Origin: Mallotus nudiflorus
Taxonomy: Eukaryota > Streptophyta > Magnoliopsida > Malpighiales > Euphorbiaceae
Assembly (NCBI GenBank): GCA_947683625.1
Contig: CANTUR010000649.1
Location: 1,674,001 to 1,738,000, forward strand
Direction of reading: 5' to 3'
DNA: 64,000 nt
Each line of letters opens with the position of its first letter. Within the stretch, counting starts at the first letter, position 1. Shown here one piece after another: positions 46,866-60,602 of this stretch. The notes beneath the pieces are model-generated. The model saw nothing but the letters and a program-made list of their open reading frames with translations, had not been told where the DNA came from and made no database searches. A program made the position numbers and the translations under genes.

Positions 46866-48165
46866 ACTTTAACACAGCCTGAACCAAAAGGTACGTGACT
46901 GACACTAAGGAATAAAAATACATAAAGTACCCAAAACCCATAGTAAGCCTTAAAATTTTTTTATGAATTAAAAACAATACACTAAATTATAAACTGATAA
47001 TAAATGCACAATACTAAATACACATAATAATATTATTCAGATACAAAAACATTTTAATTTAGAATATAAATAATACAAGTTTCATAGATAACTATTGGGA
47101 TATCTAGAATTTAATTATACAATACATATATCAGTCCAATATACATAATGTAGCCGATAAAGAACGAACCTGGCATAGATAGTGAACACTAAGAAGCTGA
47201 CTGTGAGGTCTTGCAAAATAAATTGAGGGGAATCAAACCTCACTGAGTGAATTAATTCTATAAAATACATGCTAATTAATAAAACCATTTATTAAAACCT
47301 TTTTTTTAAAAACTAAATGTAAATAAAGTAATCATAATTGGTAAAATCATTTACTTTTCACAATAATATTCAAATAAAATATATTTATAATTCTTAAATC
47401 AATTTAATATGAAATTCATGTAAGAAAATATATGTAATAATTATTTTTAGTGGAAAATCTAGTAGAAAACTTAGACCAATATTCTAATAGTTTTTCAACT
47501 CTCTTTAATCCAAGTGACTGCAGTCCTAAGAGCAAGCTCAGCTGAGTTATTGCTATAGTCATTTCACTTATTCCATTTTGATGTCTCGAGAGCAAGCTCA
47601 ACCAACTTACATCCTTTTATCAGGCCTGAAAGCATGCACTCCACTGAGCATATTCCACATTTTAAATATATACTGAGATCTTACCTGTGCACATGTGGTC
47701 CTAATAACAACCACTATATAGCACATTCTACCATTATCTTTCAATCAATTTAAATTATAAGTAATAAAATAAAATAAAATAAATCATTAAATAATGAATA
47801 ATTAAATGATTAAATATAAATAAATAAAACATAACGAAATAAATTTTCTTTAAGCATGTTTTCAATTTCTACTCACAAATATAAAATAAATAATAATGCA
47901 TACGACAATATAAATATATTCATAATCAATGATATAATCATTTCCTTATTGTATTTAATTATTTGAAAATATAACAAAAACACACGCAATACACATTTTA
48001 TAAAATTAATTTATAGATTGAGCATGTTGGGTGATGCATTCTCTGTTGCCCTGATGCTACAGCTCAAATCCCGGAGTTCTCTAAAATAAATAATATTTAT
48101 TTAAAATATGCTCATATAATAAAATAAGTAAATTCATGAAAATTCTCGAAATTATAGAAACTATA

Positions 48166-50197
48166 TGTAGACACCCAATTCGGCCGGCCCATGTTAGGGG
48201 ACGAATTAGGGGCGCTCGGTTTGATTGGCCCATTGTCAAGCCCGATGATGAGAAAACTCGAAACTTGAATGCAAGTGAAGTCTGAAATTTTTTGAGAATG
48301 GACCTAAGGGCCTAAGCCCAAAGAACCTAAACCTATGCAAGCCCAAACTATTTGGCCCAAAAGGCCTAAACCTATAAGCCAAAGAGACGATCGCCTCTTT
48401 GGCAGTTGGGTGAAGAGGCATTGCCTCTTCACCAAGCCACTTGTTGATGCATTAAATGATGTTTATCAAGGATAGCAAGTTAGTAGGACCCCAACTGTTC
48501 TTACTCTGCAATTACAGTAAGAATAGTTGGTTTTTGGGGAAAAGTGTGGGCTAAAAAGGGATGGTAATGATGAAGAGAGTAGGGGTAGCGATTAGGTTGA
48601 AAAAAGATAAAATGAAAAGAGAGGAGGAAATTTAGAAGGAGGGAGAAAAGGAGGGAGATCTGTAGGAGAGGGTTTATAAAAAAAGAAAAAGCTAGGGTTG
48701 ATAAGGAGAAAAAATCTAAGAGGTTTTGGTGAGGGAGAAAAAAGGGTAAGCTCTGAAACAAAAAAAAAAAAAAAGAGGTTCTGGAAAAAGGAAAGGTTTC
48801 TTGGGGAAGAAATTGATCCTTGAGAAGAAGAAGGGAAAAACCTTGCATTCAGGTGTGCAAAAATCAAGTCCATACCTCTGAGGGTCAATTATTTTGAGAA
48901 AAATTCTTGTTTCATTATAAGTTTTGTTTATTTACAGTAGTAATTAATTATTTGAAAAATAAAGTTTATTATCTGTCAGAGTCGTCTGCATTTGTTGGTT
49001 AGGCAATCGCCTCTTTGATCGTCTCTGTGAAGAGGCGATCGCCTCTGCAATGAGGTGATCGCCACTTTAACAATTAACTTTCTTTATTTTCCTATTTCCA
49101 ATATCACTATTCATAAGAAAAAAAATTTTGTGCTTAACATTTTTTTTCTTTCAGCCATTTCATCATAAGAGTGACACGAACATGACCATATATTTTGTTT
49201 GCTCCCATTTGGTGTGTTACTCAAAATTTTATGTGTTTTAGTTCAATGTAATATTATTGCATGTATTTTTGCTATTCCAAATATTACTATTCACATAATT
49301 AGACTTTTGTACTCCGAATTTGTTCATTTTTTAGCCATTTCACCAGTAGATTGACAGAAGTACTTCTTTATATTTTGTTGGTTAAAATTTAATATATTAG
49401 TCATATTTTTACATGAATATTATTTAGATTTTCGTGGTTTTCATATACTTTATTATTTTTTTGCCATAAAGCCCATCGCCTCTTTTCCATAAGGTGACGT
49501 CTCTCTTTAAAGAGGCGTTGCCATATCTTTTTTTTTATTATTTTATTATTTTTATTTTATTTTTATTTTTATTTTCATATTTCTATATTTTCAGTCTTTT
49601 TTTAGTTATTTTATTATCTAGTTTAATTAAATATTTGTATGCTTATTATTATTTTTACTTCTGTTTATTTTTGATTTATTTTGGTTTATTTTTTGTTTAT
49701 TCTATTATGTTTTGTATAATAAAAGCATTGTAATCGTTAATCCCTTCCCCCCCATTCGGTTTTGAATGTATGGTTGTAAATTATTATTTATTTTATTTTT
49801 GCTAAATGTTGGGACTTGAAGGCATGAAATTGGACTAATGAGCAAACTTGGACTTAATTATAAAATTTGAAAAGTAAATGAAGACAAGTGCAACTTTAAA
49901 TGTAAATGAGGAAATAATTAAATGATAATAAAACGCAAAACACAAACGGAGGTCAACCACAAGGTTGAGTGAGTATTCAAACGCTCATACCCAGTTTTCG
50001 AACCCGATCTCTGATGACAGCTTCTGGGAACCTCTATGGGATCCAGTTGTTATACAATGTGTCCCGGCTTTTATCCGGGTGGTGACTCCATCTTCGAATA
50101 GGCCCAAGACCTATATTGTATTTCTTAGTGGGCCTCGAGCCCACACAATGCCGTGGTCACCAAACACTTGGACGCGCGCTAAACCCCGCTGCCTATA
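48166..50197 (+). mobile_element. Solo LTR F (Tat-like family) in B's 5' LTR
   Basis: It starts TGTAGACACCCAATTCGG and ends CGCTGCCTATA; flanks are CTATA (48161-48165) and CTATG (50198-50202), a duplication with one transition. The 2032-bp body has no internal region. It is richer in GC than the other solo LTRs near its ends and carries repeated GAGGCGATCGCCTC-like palindromes. Purine-rich 48540-48800 (plus) creates long open frames on the minus strand that I do not regard as genes. Confidence 0.9.
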
Positions 50198-50908
50198 CTA
50201 TGAAATTGATGAAACTGACTTAATCAAAGACAAAGTCAATTGAAACTAGAAATTTGAAACAAGTTGATGTCACGTTTTACGAGAAATCTGTCAAAAATTT
50301 GGTAGAGTCTCCTTTATAAAATAAATATCTCTCTACAAAAAGTAGAGCCATTCTTACATAAAAATACACTTCAAATATTTACACAATCACTCAATCCTAG
50401 GTTCATTCCCCAAACTCCACTAAATGCCCAACCAAGAACCACAATTCATAGAAATAATAAAATAATATAATTTTCTTTAAAATCGCTAAAAATCATAAAA
50501 TCTCATTTAAATAGCACAAATTCATTTATTTTCATAAAAAAAAATAAAACATATTTATTGTAATAACCCATATTTTTTAAAATTATTTTAATATAAATCG
50601 AGATATGCACTGTTAATAAATTTGAAAGTTATATTATTTTATTCTACTATTTTGTGATTTATAATTATTATTTCATGTTAAATTATATTTTCTACGTAAA
50701 TATTTTATTTTAGAAACTTATTATTTTAAACATTTAATTTACATTATTTATATTTATTATTTTGGATAGTATTAATTTAATAATGTTACTTTTAGTGCAT
50801 TATTATATCTATTATTTTTATTTTTATTAATATACATTATTTGCATTATTATTAAATTATTTAATGAGTATTTTTAATATTATTGACATTTTTTTAAGTG
50901 CTATTTTA

Positions 50909-50953
<45 letters not shown>

Positions 50954-51030
50954 ATATTTATATTTTTGTGGTGGAGAATTGATTTAATATAAAGTATTAT
51001 TACTATAATATAAATTTTTATTATAAAGTT

Positions 51031-51134
<104 letters not shown>

Positions 51135-51250
51135 TACATTTGCAAAAATGTAAAAATGCAAAAACCTCACCCTCTCTCCCTTTGCCTGCTGCCACCCGAT
51201 TCTTCCCCGGTTGGCGTGCCTCCCACACCTCCGGCTGACCACCACCTCCT

Positions 51251-52795
51251 TGTTGGGAACCGTGATGCAAACGCAGCGGAAAAATTAAAATTTTATCACG
51301 TTCCCAAGCCTGGATCCATGTAATTCGACTAATTGATTAAATCTAGGGTTTTTAATAATCTTACCAAAACGCAGAAGAGGCAAGATTCTCTGGAAGGATG
51401 AGAGGAGGTTCACACCGGTGACACCTTACCTCGAGCTTTTTGGCTTGGTTGTTCGGATCAAGACGTCTCCAAAAGGATGCGTCCTCTATAGGTATCCACA
51501 CGAACAGCCCTTCACAAAACGAATTTGAGTGTGTGTGCTAGCAACCTCTTGACTATCTCACAAATCAAGAACAAAAGGAAAAACTCTGTCTTTGTTTTCT
51601 AAGAGGAAAGAAAATGAATTTGGAGGCAAAAATAAGTGTGTGAAACCCTAGAGAATATAACATATTTATAGACTCCAAGTTAGGGTTTCACTTACCAATG
51701 ACCTTTTGGTAATTTTTCATTTATTATATTCTGATTTTGTTTAAAAACAAATCAAAAATAATATCTTATTTATTTATTTAAAATAACATTTATCTTAAAT
51801 AAATAAGAAAATAAATAAATAAATAAAACACTTTAATTATTTATTTCCACCGAGTTTATTTTGGGCTTATTAAACCCATATCCGTTTTGGGCTTGTTCTA
51901 AGTGTGTGACCCTGTAGGTTCACATAACATTGGCAGTGGGCCTAAATCTCTATTTAGGCCTACAAGTCGTAAGTGACCTCTAGCAAGACATTATGACTAC
52001 CCAAGTCATGTGAAGTCAATAATCCGACATAACCTAATTACAGTGAATTTTATTGTCCCTTTATCACATGATATCTTAATTGAACATAAGGCATAGAATG
52101 TCATCCTTATATAGTTCAATATTATGACTTGATTCCAAGTAGACTGAAAATGATAACTCTTTATCAATTCATTTCAGCATGGCCATGCATTTTCATTCAG
52201 TCTATCTCATCAAGGGGCCTTTAGATATCTTTCTCATATTAATGAGGGATAAATTCCTTCTAAATCACTCATATTCCTCACATAACTAATTTTATATCCA
52301 ACAACATTCTTTTAATCATCCGGTTAAAGACAATGTTAGAATGTGTCAAAACATAAAATAGCTATGTAGAAATCCATGATGATTTCAAGGTCAAAGGACC
52401 GAAATAAAATTACTGTGATAAGAAATACTTATGACAATAATCTATGTAGTATTCTCATAGTGGGTCAATCCAGTACATGATCTCTCATCATGTACCTATG
52501 AGTTGACTTAATATCTCATATTTATGATTAGTAAAACATAACCATCAGTCAACATCATACTAGCCTTAATACGTTAATATTCATATAATGAATAAATGGC
52601 TAGGGATAATTAGAATAGAACTCTTATTTTAATCTAAGGGTTTTACTATCAAGTCACATACTTGATGGCCTTAGTAAGAATTAACCATTCATGTAATTAT
52701 CATAAAATCAAATGATAATATAATACCTCTTTATTAATAAAATAAGAAAGTCAATACATAATCACAAATGATTGACCTAGTGCATATCACTAACA
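51251..52795 (-). mobile_element. Solo LTR I inside solo LTR H
   Basis: On the minus strand it starts TGTTAGTGATATGCACTAGG (52795) and ends GGTTCCCAACA (51251). A perfect CTCCT duplication (51246-51250, 52796-52800) flanks it. At 1545 bp with no internal part it is a solo LTR, probably copia-type by its ends. It is the deepest nesting level here: I in H in B. Confidence 0.92.
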
Positions 52796-55700
52796 CTCCT
52801 TCCCCATCTTCCCCATCACCGTCTGCACGATAGAGCATCACCAACAATAGCTGAAAACAGCAACGGTAACAACTTCCATTTTCCAGTCGTTCTTCCTCCT
52901 CTGGCCACCATTTCAAGTGTTTCTTATCTTTGTTAACTCCTCTAGCTCTGGCTAAGACGATTCCAAGCTCCGTTTGAGCTTAAAGCCGATCATTTGTAAA
53001 TTTTCTCGATTTTTTGATTTTGACCTATTATGTTTTTTTATTTTTTTTGAGTTGATTTTTGGTTGATTTATGAAAAATCCATTTACAAAATTTGATCCTT
53101 ATTACTTGACCTTTATGAATATAATTTTTTTATATAATTTATGGAATTTATTTTAATTTTGGTTAATTTTTTATCATTTTATTATTATTTATTTAATTTT
53201 CGTAAATTAATTTATTAAATTATAAAATTGGTTGATTTGGTGTTATATTAGGTTGATATTAATTTTAGTGTTGAGAAATTAATTTTTGAGAATATTATGT
53301 AATTTTTAGTAATATTTTTATTTTATGTAAATATTGGATAATTAGGTTAAATATGTATTTTTTTTGAAATTATTGGTTAAATATATGTTTTAGATGATAT
53401 TAGTATAATGTATGTTGATAAAAGAATTTTAATGATTTTATAAAATTTTTAGGAAATTATTTAGTATTATGGATATTTTGAATTATTAGGGTAATTGTGT
53501 AATTTTGTTAAAAGATAGTTAAATATTATTTTTTAATTGGTTTTAGAATTATTTAAGGTAATAAATTGATTTTATAAATTATTTACTATTTTTAACTAAT
53601 TAATACTAATTTTCAAAAATTATTTTCAAATAATATATTATTTACTAAATTGGTAATTAAATGGGTTTTTAATTACTTTTAATATATACTTAGGCTATTC
53701 ATCTTATTTGAATATATAAAAGTGAATTTTTTCTCTTTAATATTGAATTGTTGAGAAATTTTATTTTTAATAATATTATATAATTATTTTGGGATTTTTA
53801 TTTAATTATTGTGAAATAATTATCTTTAGTGTTTTAATGTTTAAATATGCTATATTTTGATATTTTGAGGATATTTGTGGAATTTATTGATTTTTAATAT
53901 AATTATGGTATTATTTGATTTTTTGGTGGAATTGTGGACTTCGATTGGGAGATTGTATAGTTTAGGGTACCAACCGAAGGTGTTGTGTTTTTCTGTTTTT
54001 GAAGTTTATTTTTTTACATGACCGGCTCTACTTTTTAGTAGAGAGATATTCATTTTACAGAGGACGTTCTGCTGAATTTTTGGTAGAATTCTCGTAAAAT
54101 GTGAATTAGGTCGATTATGAATTTTTGTGTTGTCTGAGTTTTCAATCATTCGTTAGAGTCTTCTTTTAGAATTCTTATAATATTAAGTTAGATTTATTTT
54201 GATTATGTTATTATTTTATTATCCAATTTGCTCCGAGACCGAGGCCTAGTGGATTGGATCCGTCGAAGTAATCTCGAGGAGCGCAAACTTGTGAGTTGTC
54301 ATTTTATATATGTTGCATTTAGGATGCATGTTTTAGTATATATTCATGTTTTGATTTGTATTATTCATAATAGTTTTATTAAATGTTTAAATATATTTTT
54401 GGTATATTTTGAAAAAAATGCATGTTATACTATTGATTTATACTTAAATTATTTTCAAGTATATTATTGGTTTATTTTTTGTATATTTCATGGTTGATTT
54501 GAATTTATCTAATATATATATATTCAAAATATACTTACTTTACTTTAGGTATATTTCCAGTATATATATATATGGTTTATTTTATCAATATGACTGTTAT
54601 TCTGCATTATTTATTTTCTCGTATGAATGTTTTATTTTAAATGAAGGATATCAATAGAACGTGCTACCTAGTGGGCAGCACTGGGACCATGTACATACCG
54701 GTGCGATAGATTTAGAGTTGAGTAAGAATTAATTATGGTAATATGATTTGATTGAGATTGATTGAGATGTGATATGATTGATAGTGTGGTTACTGAAGCT
54801 TAGTTGACCTAGTGTCTCGGGGCCAATCACACTGATAGTTAGATTGCTGGAGCTCAATTGAATTAATGTCTCGGGGCCAGTCTACTGTCCAAATGGAATA
54901 AGAGAATTAATTTAGAATTAAGTGAGCTTGTATGGCTAGAGTGATGTTATTATTGATCGAGGTTGCAAACTTAAATAGGGTTCTATTTGATCCTTCATAA
55001 ACAAATATTTTTCAGTATTATTATATTAAGTGATTTCAGCATTTGTGTGAAATGTTTGTATATGTATTTATTATATACTGATGATTGATTCCATTGACAT
55101 TAGGAGATGCATATCTATATATTATTACAATTCACTCAGTGAGATCTGACTCTCCTCAATTGATTTTTCAAGAGATTCTTTTTCTTCAGACCTCAACAAT
55201 AGGCCCATCCACCGAATTTCTTCAGCCCCAGCTTGTTTATGTAAACTACTTACCTGATTTTATATGCACTCTAGAAAACTGCAGTAATGAGTTGTATTTT
55301 GTACTTGTTGTATGTTGGTTATAATTTAGAGGTTTTTCTATGAATATTGTATTAATATATTTTATTTTATGATACGATAGAGTTTATTTTTATTATATTA
55401 GTTTGAGATTTTAAATATGGTGCATATTTTATTTATTATTTCATGCTTGATTTCTTTTAAGGCTTGTTATGGGTTCCAGATTCGAAAAAATTCCCGTTTT
55501 CTAGCACCAGTCATGACCCTCAGTTTGGGCCATGACATTTATTTTTTAATAAATAGTAAAATTCTAGCTTTATATTTAAATTGTCGTAAATAACATACTT
55601 AATTCAAGTTTTACCCTTCTTAAATTAACATTAATTTCAAATAATTATTTAAATTACTTAAATATATCACAAAATCAACAAATAACTTATTTAGGCTTAA

Positions 55701-56865
55701 AAACAATAAATAAGTTTATTATTCTATTATTTTCAGAAAATTAATATTAATTAGCTAAAAATAGAAAATAAATTATAAAAATTATTTTAGGTCTATTATT
55801 ACTGAAAATCTATCTAAAACATCATAATTATCAACAATTTACTTAAATTAATAAAAATTACTAATTTATAAGTATTTTTCCAAAAATTTAATTTTGGCAT
55901 AAACATTCAAAAATTCATAATAAAAATTTAATGCATAATTTCAACAAACTTCCTTCAAGAAACTTGCTCAGAATAATTAGAAGAATTTATTAAAAATATA
56001 AAATATTTTTCAGTTTCGGGACTGTACCATAATAATAACTACGAGTCATATAATAGTGCTATTTTAAAAATCATCTCCAAAATTAAATCTAATTACATAT
56101 TTGGAAAGCTTATAACACCAATTTCAATAATATCAAGTCAATTTAACATAAACTAACTAAATTTAAAATCAATTAACAAAAATTAAAAATTGAAACCTAG
56201 AACAAATTTCTTAAATTTGAAGTGAAAATCAGTGATGATTGGATAAATTATCTTGGGGGAAATGTAGCACAATAAGAGAGGAAGAGATCGAGCTATCAAG
56301 TTTGACTTGAGACGACCAAAATCTTCATTGGTGTTCTCCCAAGCAATCCGACAAGAAGAAGGAATCGAGAAAGAGAGGAGAGATGGCGACGACTGGCGAT
56401 GGCGAGTTGCTAGGGACATTAGGCATGGCAAGGTGGTGGCTTCAGCGGTAACGTGGGTGGTGGTTAGCGTGGGTGCAGGGGCTAGTTATGGCGGAAGCAA
56501 AAAAGGACAGAAAGGAAAAACGAATAAAGAGGAAGAAAAAGAAATGCCTGAAAATTTTTTTTGACCTATCCCTTTTTTTAGAAAAAGGACAAAAAAAGTA
56601 TAATAATTAAAAATTAAAATATCTAGTCTCAATTATTCTCACCAAAAAATATATACATATACTTATACTCAATAATTAATTTAAATTTAATAAAATTAAA
56701 TAAATACTAATGACCAAATATTAAATAACACTAATTAATCCTGAAATAATAATAATAATATTAAAATAATATTCAACATAAAAATTTCAAATTTAATTTC
56801 ACGAATAATCAAACTTAATAATCCACATTTAATATAAATATTTAAAAAATATTCGGGTCTTTGCA

Positions 56866-56968
56866 TTTTAGTTGAATAAAAATGAATGTTTTAATTAGAA
56901 TAAAAAAGATAATTTTTGTGGGAAAGAAAAAATAATATTTTAAATGTAATAGAATTAGAGTATTTTAC

Positions 56969-57016
<48 letters not shown>

Positions 57017-58574
57017 TGTTTAATAGTTAATTTAATATATATCATGAGTTTAAAAAAATTTTACTCATGTCCAAATCTTGTGATTGTTTGCTAGTAGGAG
57101 TGTGCGTGTGTGTATATATATAATAACTTAAAATGAGATTACTTTTTATAACTATTTATTTTTTTCATTTGATGCCTTCAATATTTTCAAATCTGATATT
57201 TTATTTAAATAATTTAAATCCTGTCCTACTTGCCCCAAAATTTTGGTTTGTGACTAACGTTTTTATTACACTTATTTTTTTAATTATCTTAATATTATTA
57301 GTTTTATCTTTTAACTATTTAAGCTCTGTAACTAGTATGCTCCATTACTCATTAAGAGAATTCTTGTTTACTTGGGTGTATTTTGCTCTATAATAGGATT
57401 TATAATATTAAAAAATGTGTTTCATTTTTATTATCTAAATGTAAAACATTTAAATTACGAATTATAAAGTCAACCGTATGATATAATACATTCTATAAAG
57501 GTTAAAGTCTCTTAATTTAACTGATTTGACGTGAGACGAATAATAAATAGGACAAAAATAGACAGACAGCGTAGCATTTTCATAATTAAAATTTGCAAAG
57601 AGAAAATTGCAATTTTGGAGAACCATATATAAGGATTGGCACCCGCCGCGTCTCTAGCTGCAAATAGACTACCGAGCTTGTGATAAAAAACAAATAACAA
57701 AGGTTTCCATGTCAGCGGACTTGCTCAGCTTATGGTCAAGCAAATGGACTGCAGTTTTGGTGATACCGTTTTCGTGACAAAGAACAATTAAAGTTGCTCA
57801 ACTTATGGTCAATTTTTGTAATAAATTAAGAAAAAAAATACAGACATATTTCTATGTCAATCCTCCTCATTAGTAATGGGATGATGAGGAATATCAAAGA
57901 TTCTATCTACACCTCGTTAAAGTCAAGTCAAGGAAGATGGACGTTAACATCGATCACCATTACCTTCATGAATATGGACATTAATTCTTTCCGTTCTAAT
58001 ATTCCTATTAAAAAAAAAAAAGATTGGTTGAACATAGCAAATTTAAATTTCTCATACATGCTGTTCTGCGCTGGCTGAATACAAATTTTACATATGTGTT
58101 AAAATAAAAATTTGATGGAAATTTTAAATTTCATAATAATAAAAAAAATCTTTCATCTAAACAAAGCAAAGTATTTCTTAAAATTTTAATAAATTTAGTT
58201 TAATTAGTTGCCTAATTTGTTCAGTTTTATTCTAACTTTTAAGAGCAGTATAACAAAGACTCATTAACTTTATTGAAAATTTTTATCTATATTGAATATA
58301 TTGTATCCTATGATTAATTTATAATATATATTCTAAACATTTTATAATTAATCAATAAAAATATGACATATATGTTTGCATTGTAAATACCAAGCAAGGG
58401 AGTGCATAACCAAAGTATAAATTAATTAAGTACATAATACACTATTATAATCATTTTTCAAAAAAGGAAAAAAAAAAGACATAGAAGGTACCTAAATTGT
58501 TATTATTATTATTATTATTATAATAGATGGATTTGGTATAAGAATCAAGAAAGATGAAGCTAATATTGTTTAAA
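56866..58574. other. Host spacer downstream of the LecRK gene
   Basis: It starts with B's right TTTTA duplication. An (AAT)n run sits at 56969-57016 and a short (TTA)n at 58501-58521. 57230-57480 resembles 62230-62470, 57718-57790 resembles 61265-61335, and 57785-57990 resembles 24930-25150, so the spacers of the LecRK copies are duplicates. A hydrophobic open frame at 57133-57393 has no family resemblance. No gene is called. Confidence 0.7.
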
Positions 58575-60602
58575 TTACCTGCCAGCAGCAACAACTGAAG
58601 TGGAAATCAAGGTTTCTATTGAGCTAGATGAAGAAGGCACATCATATTTTGGAACAGGCATCTTTGCAGGAAGATTTGGCAACGCTGCTTCAAAATTGAG
58701 AACTTGCAATGCTTGCCTTATTGCTGGCCTGAGACTGTGATCTGGATGAGCACACCATAGTCCAACTATCAACAAGCACTCCTTTTCTTCTACGTTTAAG
58801 TCCATATTCAATCTCTCATCAACTACATCAAGAATCCTTCCTTTTCCATATGATTCCCAAGCCCATGACACCAATGATATCTTTTCCTCTTCATTTCTTG
58901 ATTCCACTGATCTCCTCCCACATGCTATTTCAAGTGCCACAACGCCAAAACTGAACACATCTGAGGCTCTGCTAGGCTTTCCTGTGCTAATATACTCTGG
59001 CGCCATGTAGCCGAACGTTCCTGCTAAAGCAGTAGTTTTTAGGCCAGTCTCAGCATTATCAATGAGCCTTGCGAAGCCAAAATCTCCAAGCTTGGTGTTG
59101 AAATTTGAATCCAACATTACATTGCTTGATTTAATATCCCTATGCACTACGCATTTTTCTGAGTCTTCATGAAGATATAATAAAGCCGACGCTAAACCAA
59201 GGGCTATATTGTACCTTACCCTCCAAGAAAGTATAATTTCTCCTCTAAAGAGATGAGAATCAAGACTTCCATTGGGCATGAACTCATAGATAAGAAGGAG
59301 ATCACCCTTTTCATGGCACCAACCTACAAGTTGCACAAGATTTTTATGTCTTAATCTACTAATGATTTTCACCTCGGACATATACTCCTTTCTTCCTTGT
59401 TTAGATTTTCTAGATACCCTTTTCACCGCAACACTTAAATCAGACAAGTAACCTCTGTATACTCCTCCAAATCCTCCTTCCCCAAGCTTCCGTTCTTCAC
59501 TAAAATTGTTGGTGGCTTGAACCAATTCTTTGTAAGAATATCTCTTAGGCCCAGTTCCTTGCTCGAATTCATGTTCTATGGAATCATCAGTTGCTGCATC
59601 ATCATCTGATTTCTTGTTCTTTTGTCTCCTCTGGTAGCAGACTAGAATTGACCTCAGCCTACCAACCACAACAAATCCACCAATCACACAGCCAACTATC
59701 AAAGCGATCCTCACTCTATTTTTTCTTTTTGGCATGACTTGCGTTAGGTTGGCTAAATTACTCTCCTCGAGTATTAGACTTGATTTAAATTCCCAAGAGT
59801 ATATCTCATGCACCTCAAAAGCCTCTAAAGTGGTGGCTGCTGTGAAGCCAAATGTAACCCATTCTGCTAGCTGCTCTCTCAAGTTCACAATTTTAAAGTT
59901 GCTATATGAATAATGAGAGTAGGACTTTGTATCGCCATTCTTTACCAAAAAACTTAAATTGTTTGAGCTGGAATCATACTCAATCCAAGCTTCAATTCTT
60001 CCCCCAATGAAAATTTGATTCTTTGACCATTCAACATATATGGTAGATTTCATTGAATTGATATCAATACCTACATGATCTTTGTCAACTGTGTCTATAT
60101 CTGATTTGGAGGTGTCAAATTCCACTGCAACATATCGAGGACTCCCAGTGTCAGATGTCTGATTGCTTGAAAGACCAAGAAATTCACCGGCTAAACTAGA
60201 AAGCGATGGAAGTCGATAGAAATCAGAAGTAAGAAAAAATGTCATGCCACACCCTTTGGTCTGATTATACCCAGAGTCGATAGCAAAAGAAAAATGAGTA
60301 TTGAAATCCGCAAGATGACCAGAGGCATTGTCCCAAAGGTGGAATGGTTTGAAATATATTGCTCGGCCCGCACTGACATTAGAAATTAGGTCATCCCGGA
60401 GTTTGGTGAGTGAAATGGTTTGTGCTGTTAGAAATGCATCTCCTTGGAGTATGATCTCTGGCATATCGAAGCTGAATGTGGAGAAACTGAAAGTAGTGTT
60501 GTCTGTGGATGTTTGGTTTGTGTTGAAAGGAAAGGTGAACAAGAACAATAAGATTATGGTGACTGCCCTGAAGAAGGCATGTTTAGGCGCTTCAAGAGGC
60601 AT
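58575..60602 (-). CDS. L-type lectin receptor-like kinase, LecRK-IX type, intact
   Basis: A 675-residue, single-exon receptor kinase of the plasma membrane. Order: signal peptide (1-29); legume-lectin ectodomain (about 33-275); transmembrane helix (about 297-322); kinase (about 366-640); Ser-rich tail. The lectin part has VAVEFDTS and DHVGIDINSMKS, but the Asn and W-D-P of the usual metal loop are replaced by SKSDIDTVDK, so calcium or sugar binding may be weak or lost. Kinase motifs are complete: GEGGFGGV (374-381), Lys394, Glu410, HRD (487-489), Asn494, DFG (507-509) and APE (534-536). It is therefore an RD kinase, probably active. Text such as LVGWCHEKGDLLLIYEFMPN and ALEIACGRRSVES is closest to LecRK-IX. 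Known relatives act in immunity and cell-death signalling; ligand unknown here. A truncated paralogue is at 24491-24809. The start is supported by the signal peptide and the TATA spacing. Confidence 0.95.
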   Translation of the reverse strand: MPLEAPKHAFFRAVTIILLFLFTFPFNTNQTSTDNTTFSFSTFSFDMPEIILQGDAFLTAQTISLTKLRDDLISNVSAGRAIYFKPFHLWDNASGHLADFNTHFSFAIDSGYNQTKGCGMTFFLTSDFYRLPSLSSLAGEFLGLSSNQTSDTGSPRYVAVEFDTSKSDIDTVDKDHVGIDINSMKSTIYVEWSKNQIFIGGRIEAWIEYDSSSNNLSFLVKNGDTKSYSHYSYSNFKIVNLREQLAEWVTFGFTAATTLEAFEVHEIYSWEFKSSLILEESNLANLTQVMPKRKNRVRIALIVGCVIGGFVVVGRLRSILVCYQRRQKNKKSDDDAATDDSIEHEFEQGTGPKRYSYKELVQATNNFSEERKLGEGGFGGVYRGYLSDLSVAVKRVSRKSKQGRKEYMSEVKIISRLRHKNLVQLVGWCHEKGDLLLIYEFMPNGSLDSHLFRGEIILSWRVRYNIALGLASALLYLHEDSEKCVVHRDIKSSNVMLDSNFNTKLGDFGFARLIDNAETGLKTTALAGTFGYMAPEYISTGKPSRASDVFSFGVVALEIACGRRSVESRNEEEKISLVSWAWESYGKGRILDVVDERLNMDLNVEEKECLLIVGLWCAHPDHSLRPAIRQALQVLNFEAALPNLPAKMPVPKYDVPSSSSSIETLISTSVVAAGR

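Noticed and set aside
48501..48888. Two overlapping minus-strand open frames of 98-115 codons rich in Phe, Ser and Leu
   Set aside because: They are the complement of a purine-rich leader-like stretch in solo LTR F; low-complexity composition, no domain, and both frames open at once.
49494..49733. Plus-strand frame of 79 codons, very hydrophobic (Phe, Leu, Tyr)
   Set aside because: T-rich low-complexity part of solo LTR F; looks like membrane helices only because of base composition.
57133..57393. Plus-strand 86-codon hydrophobic frame in the LecRK spacer
   Set aside because: The duplicate of this spacer at 62230-62470 does not keep the frame, so it is not under selection as a gene.
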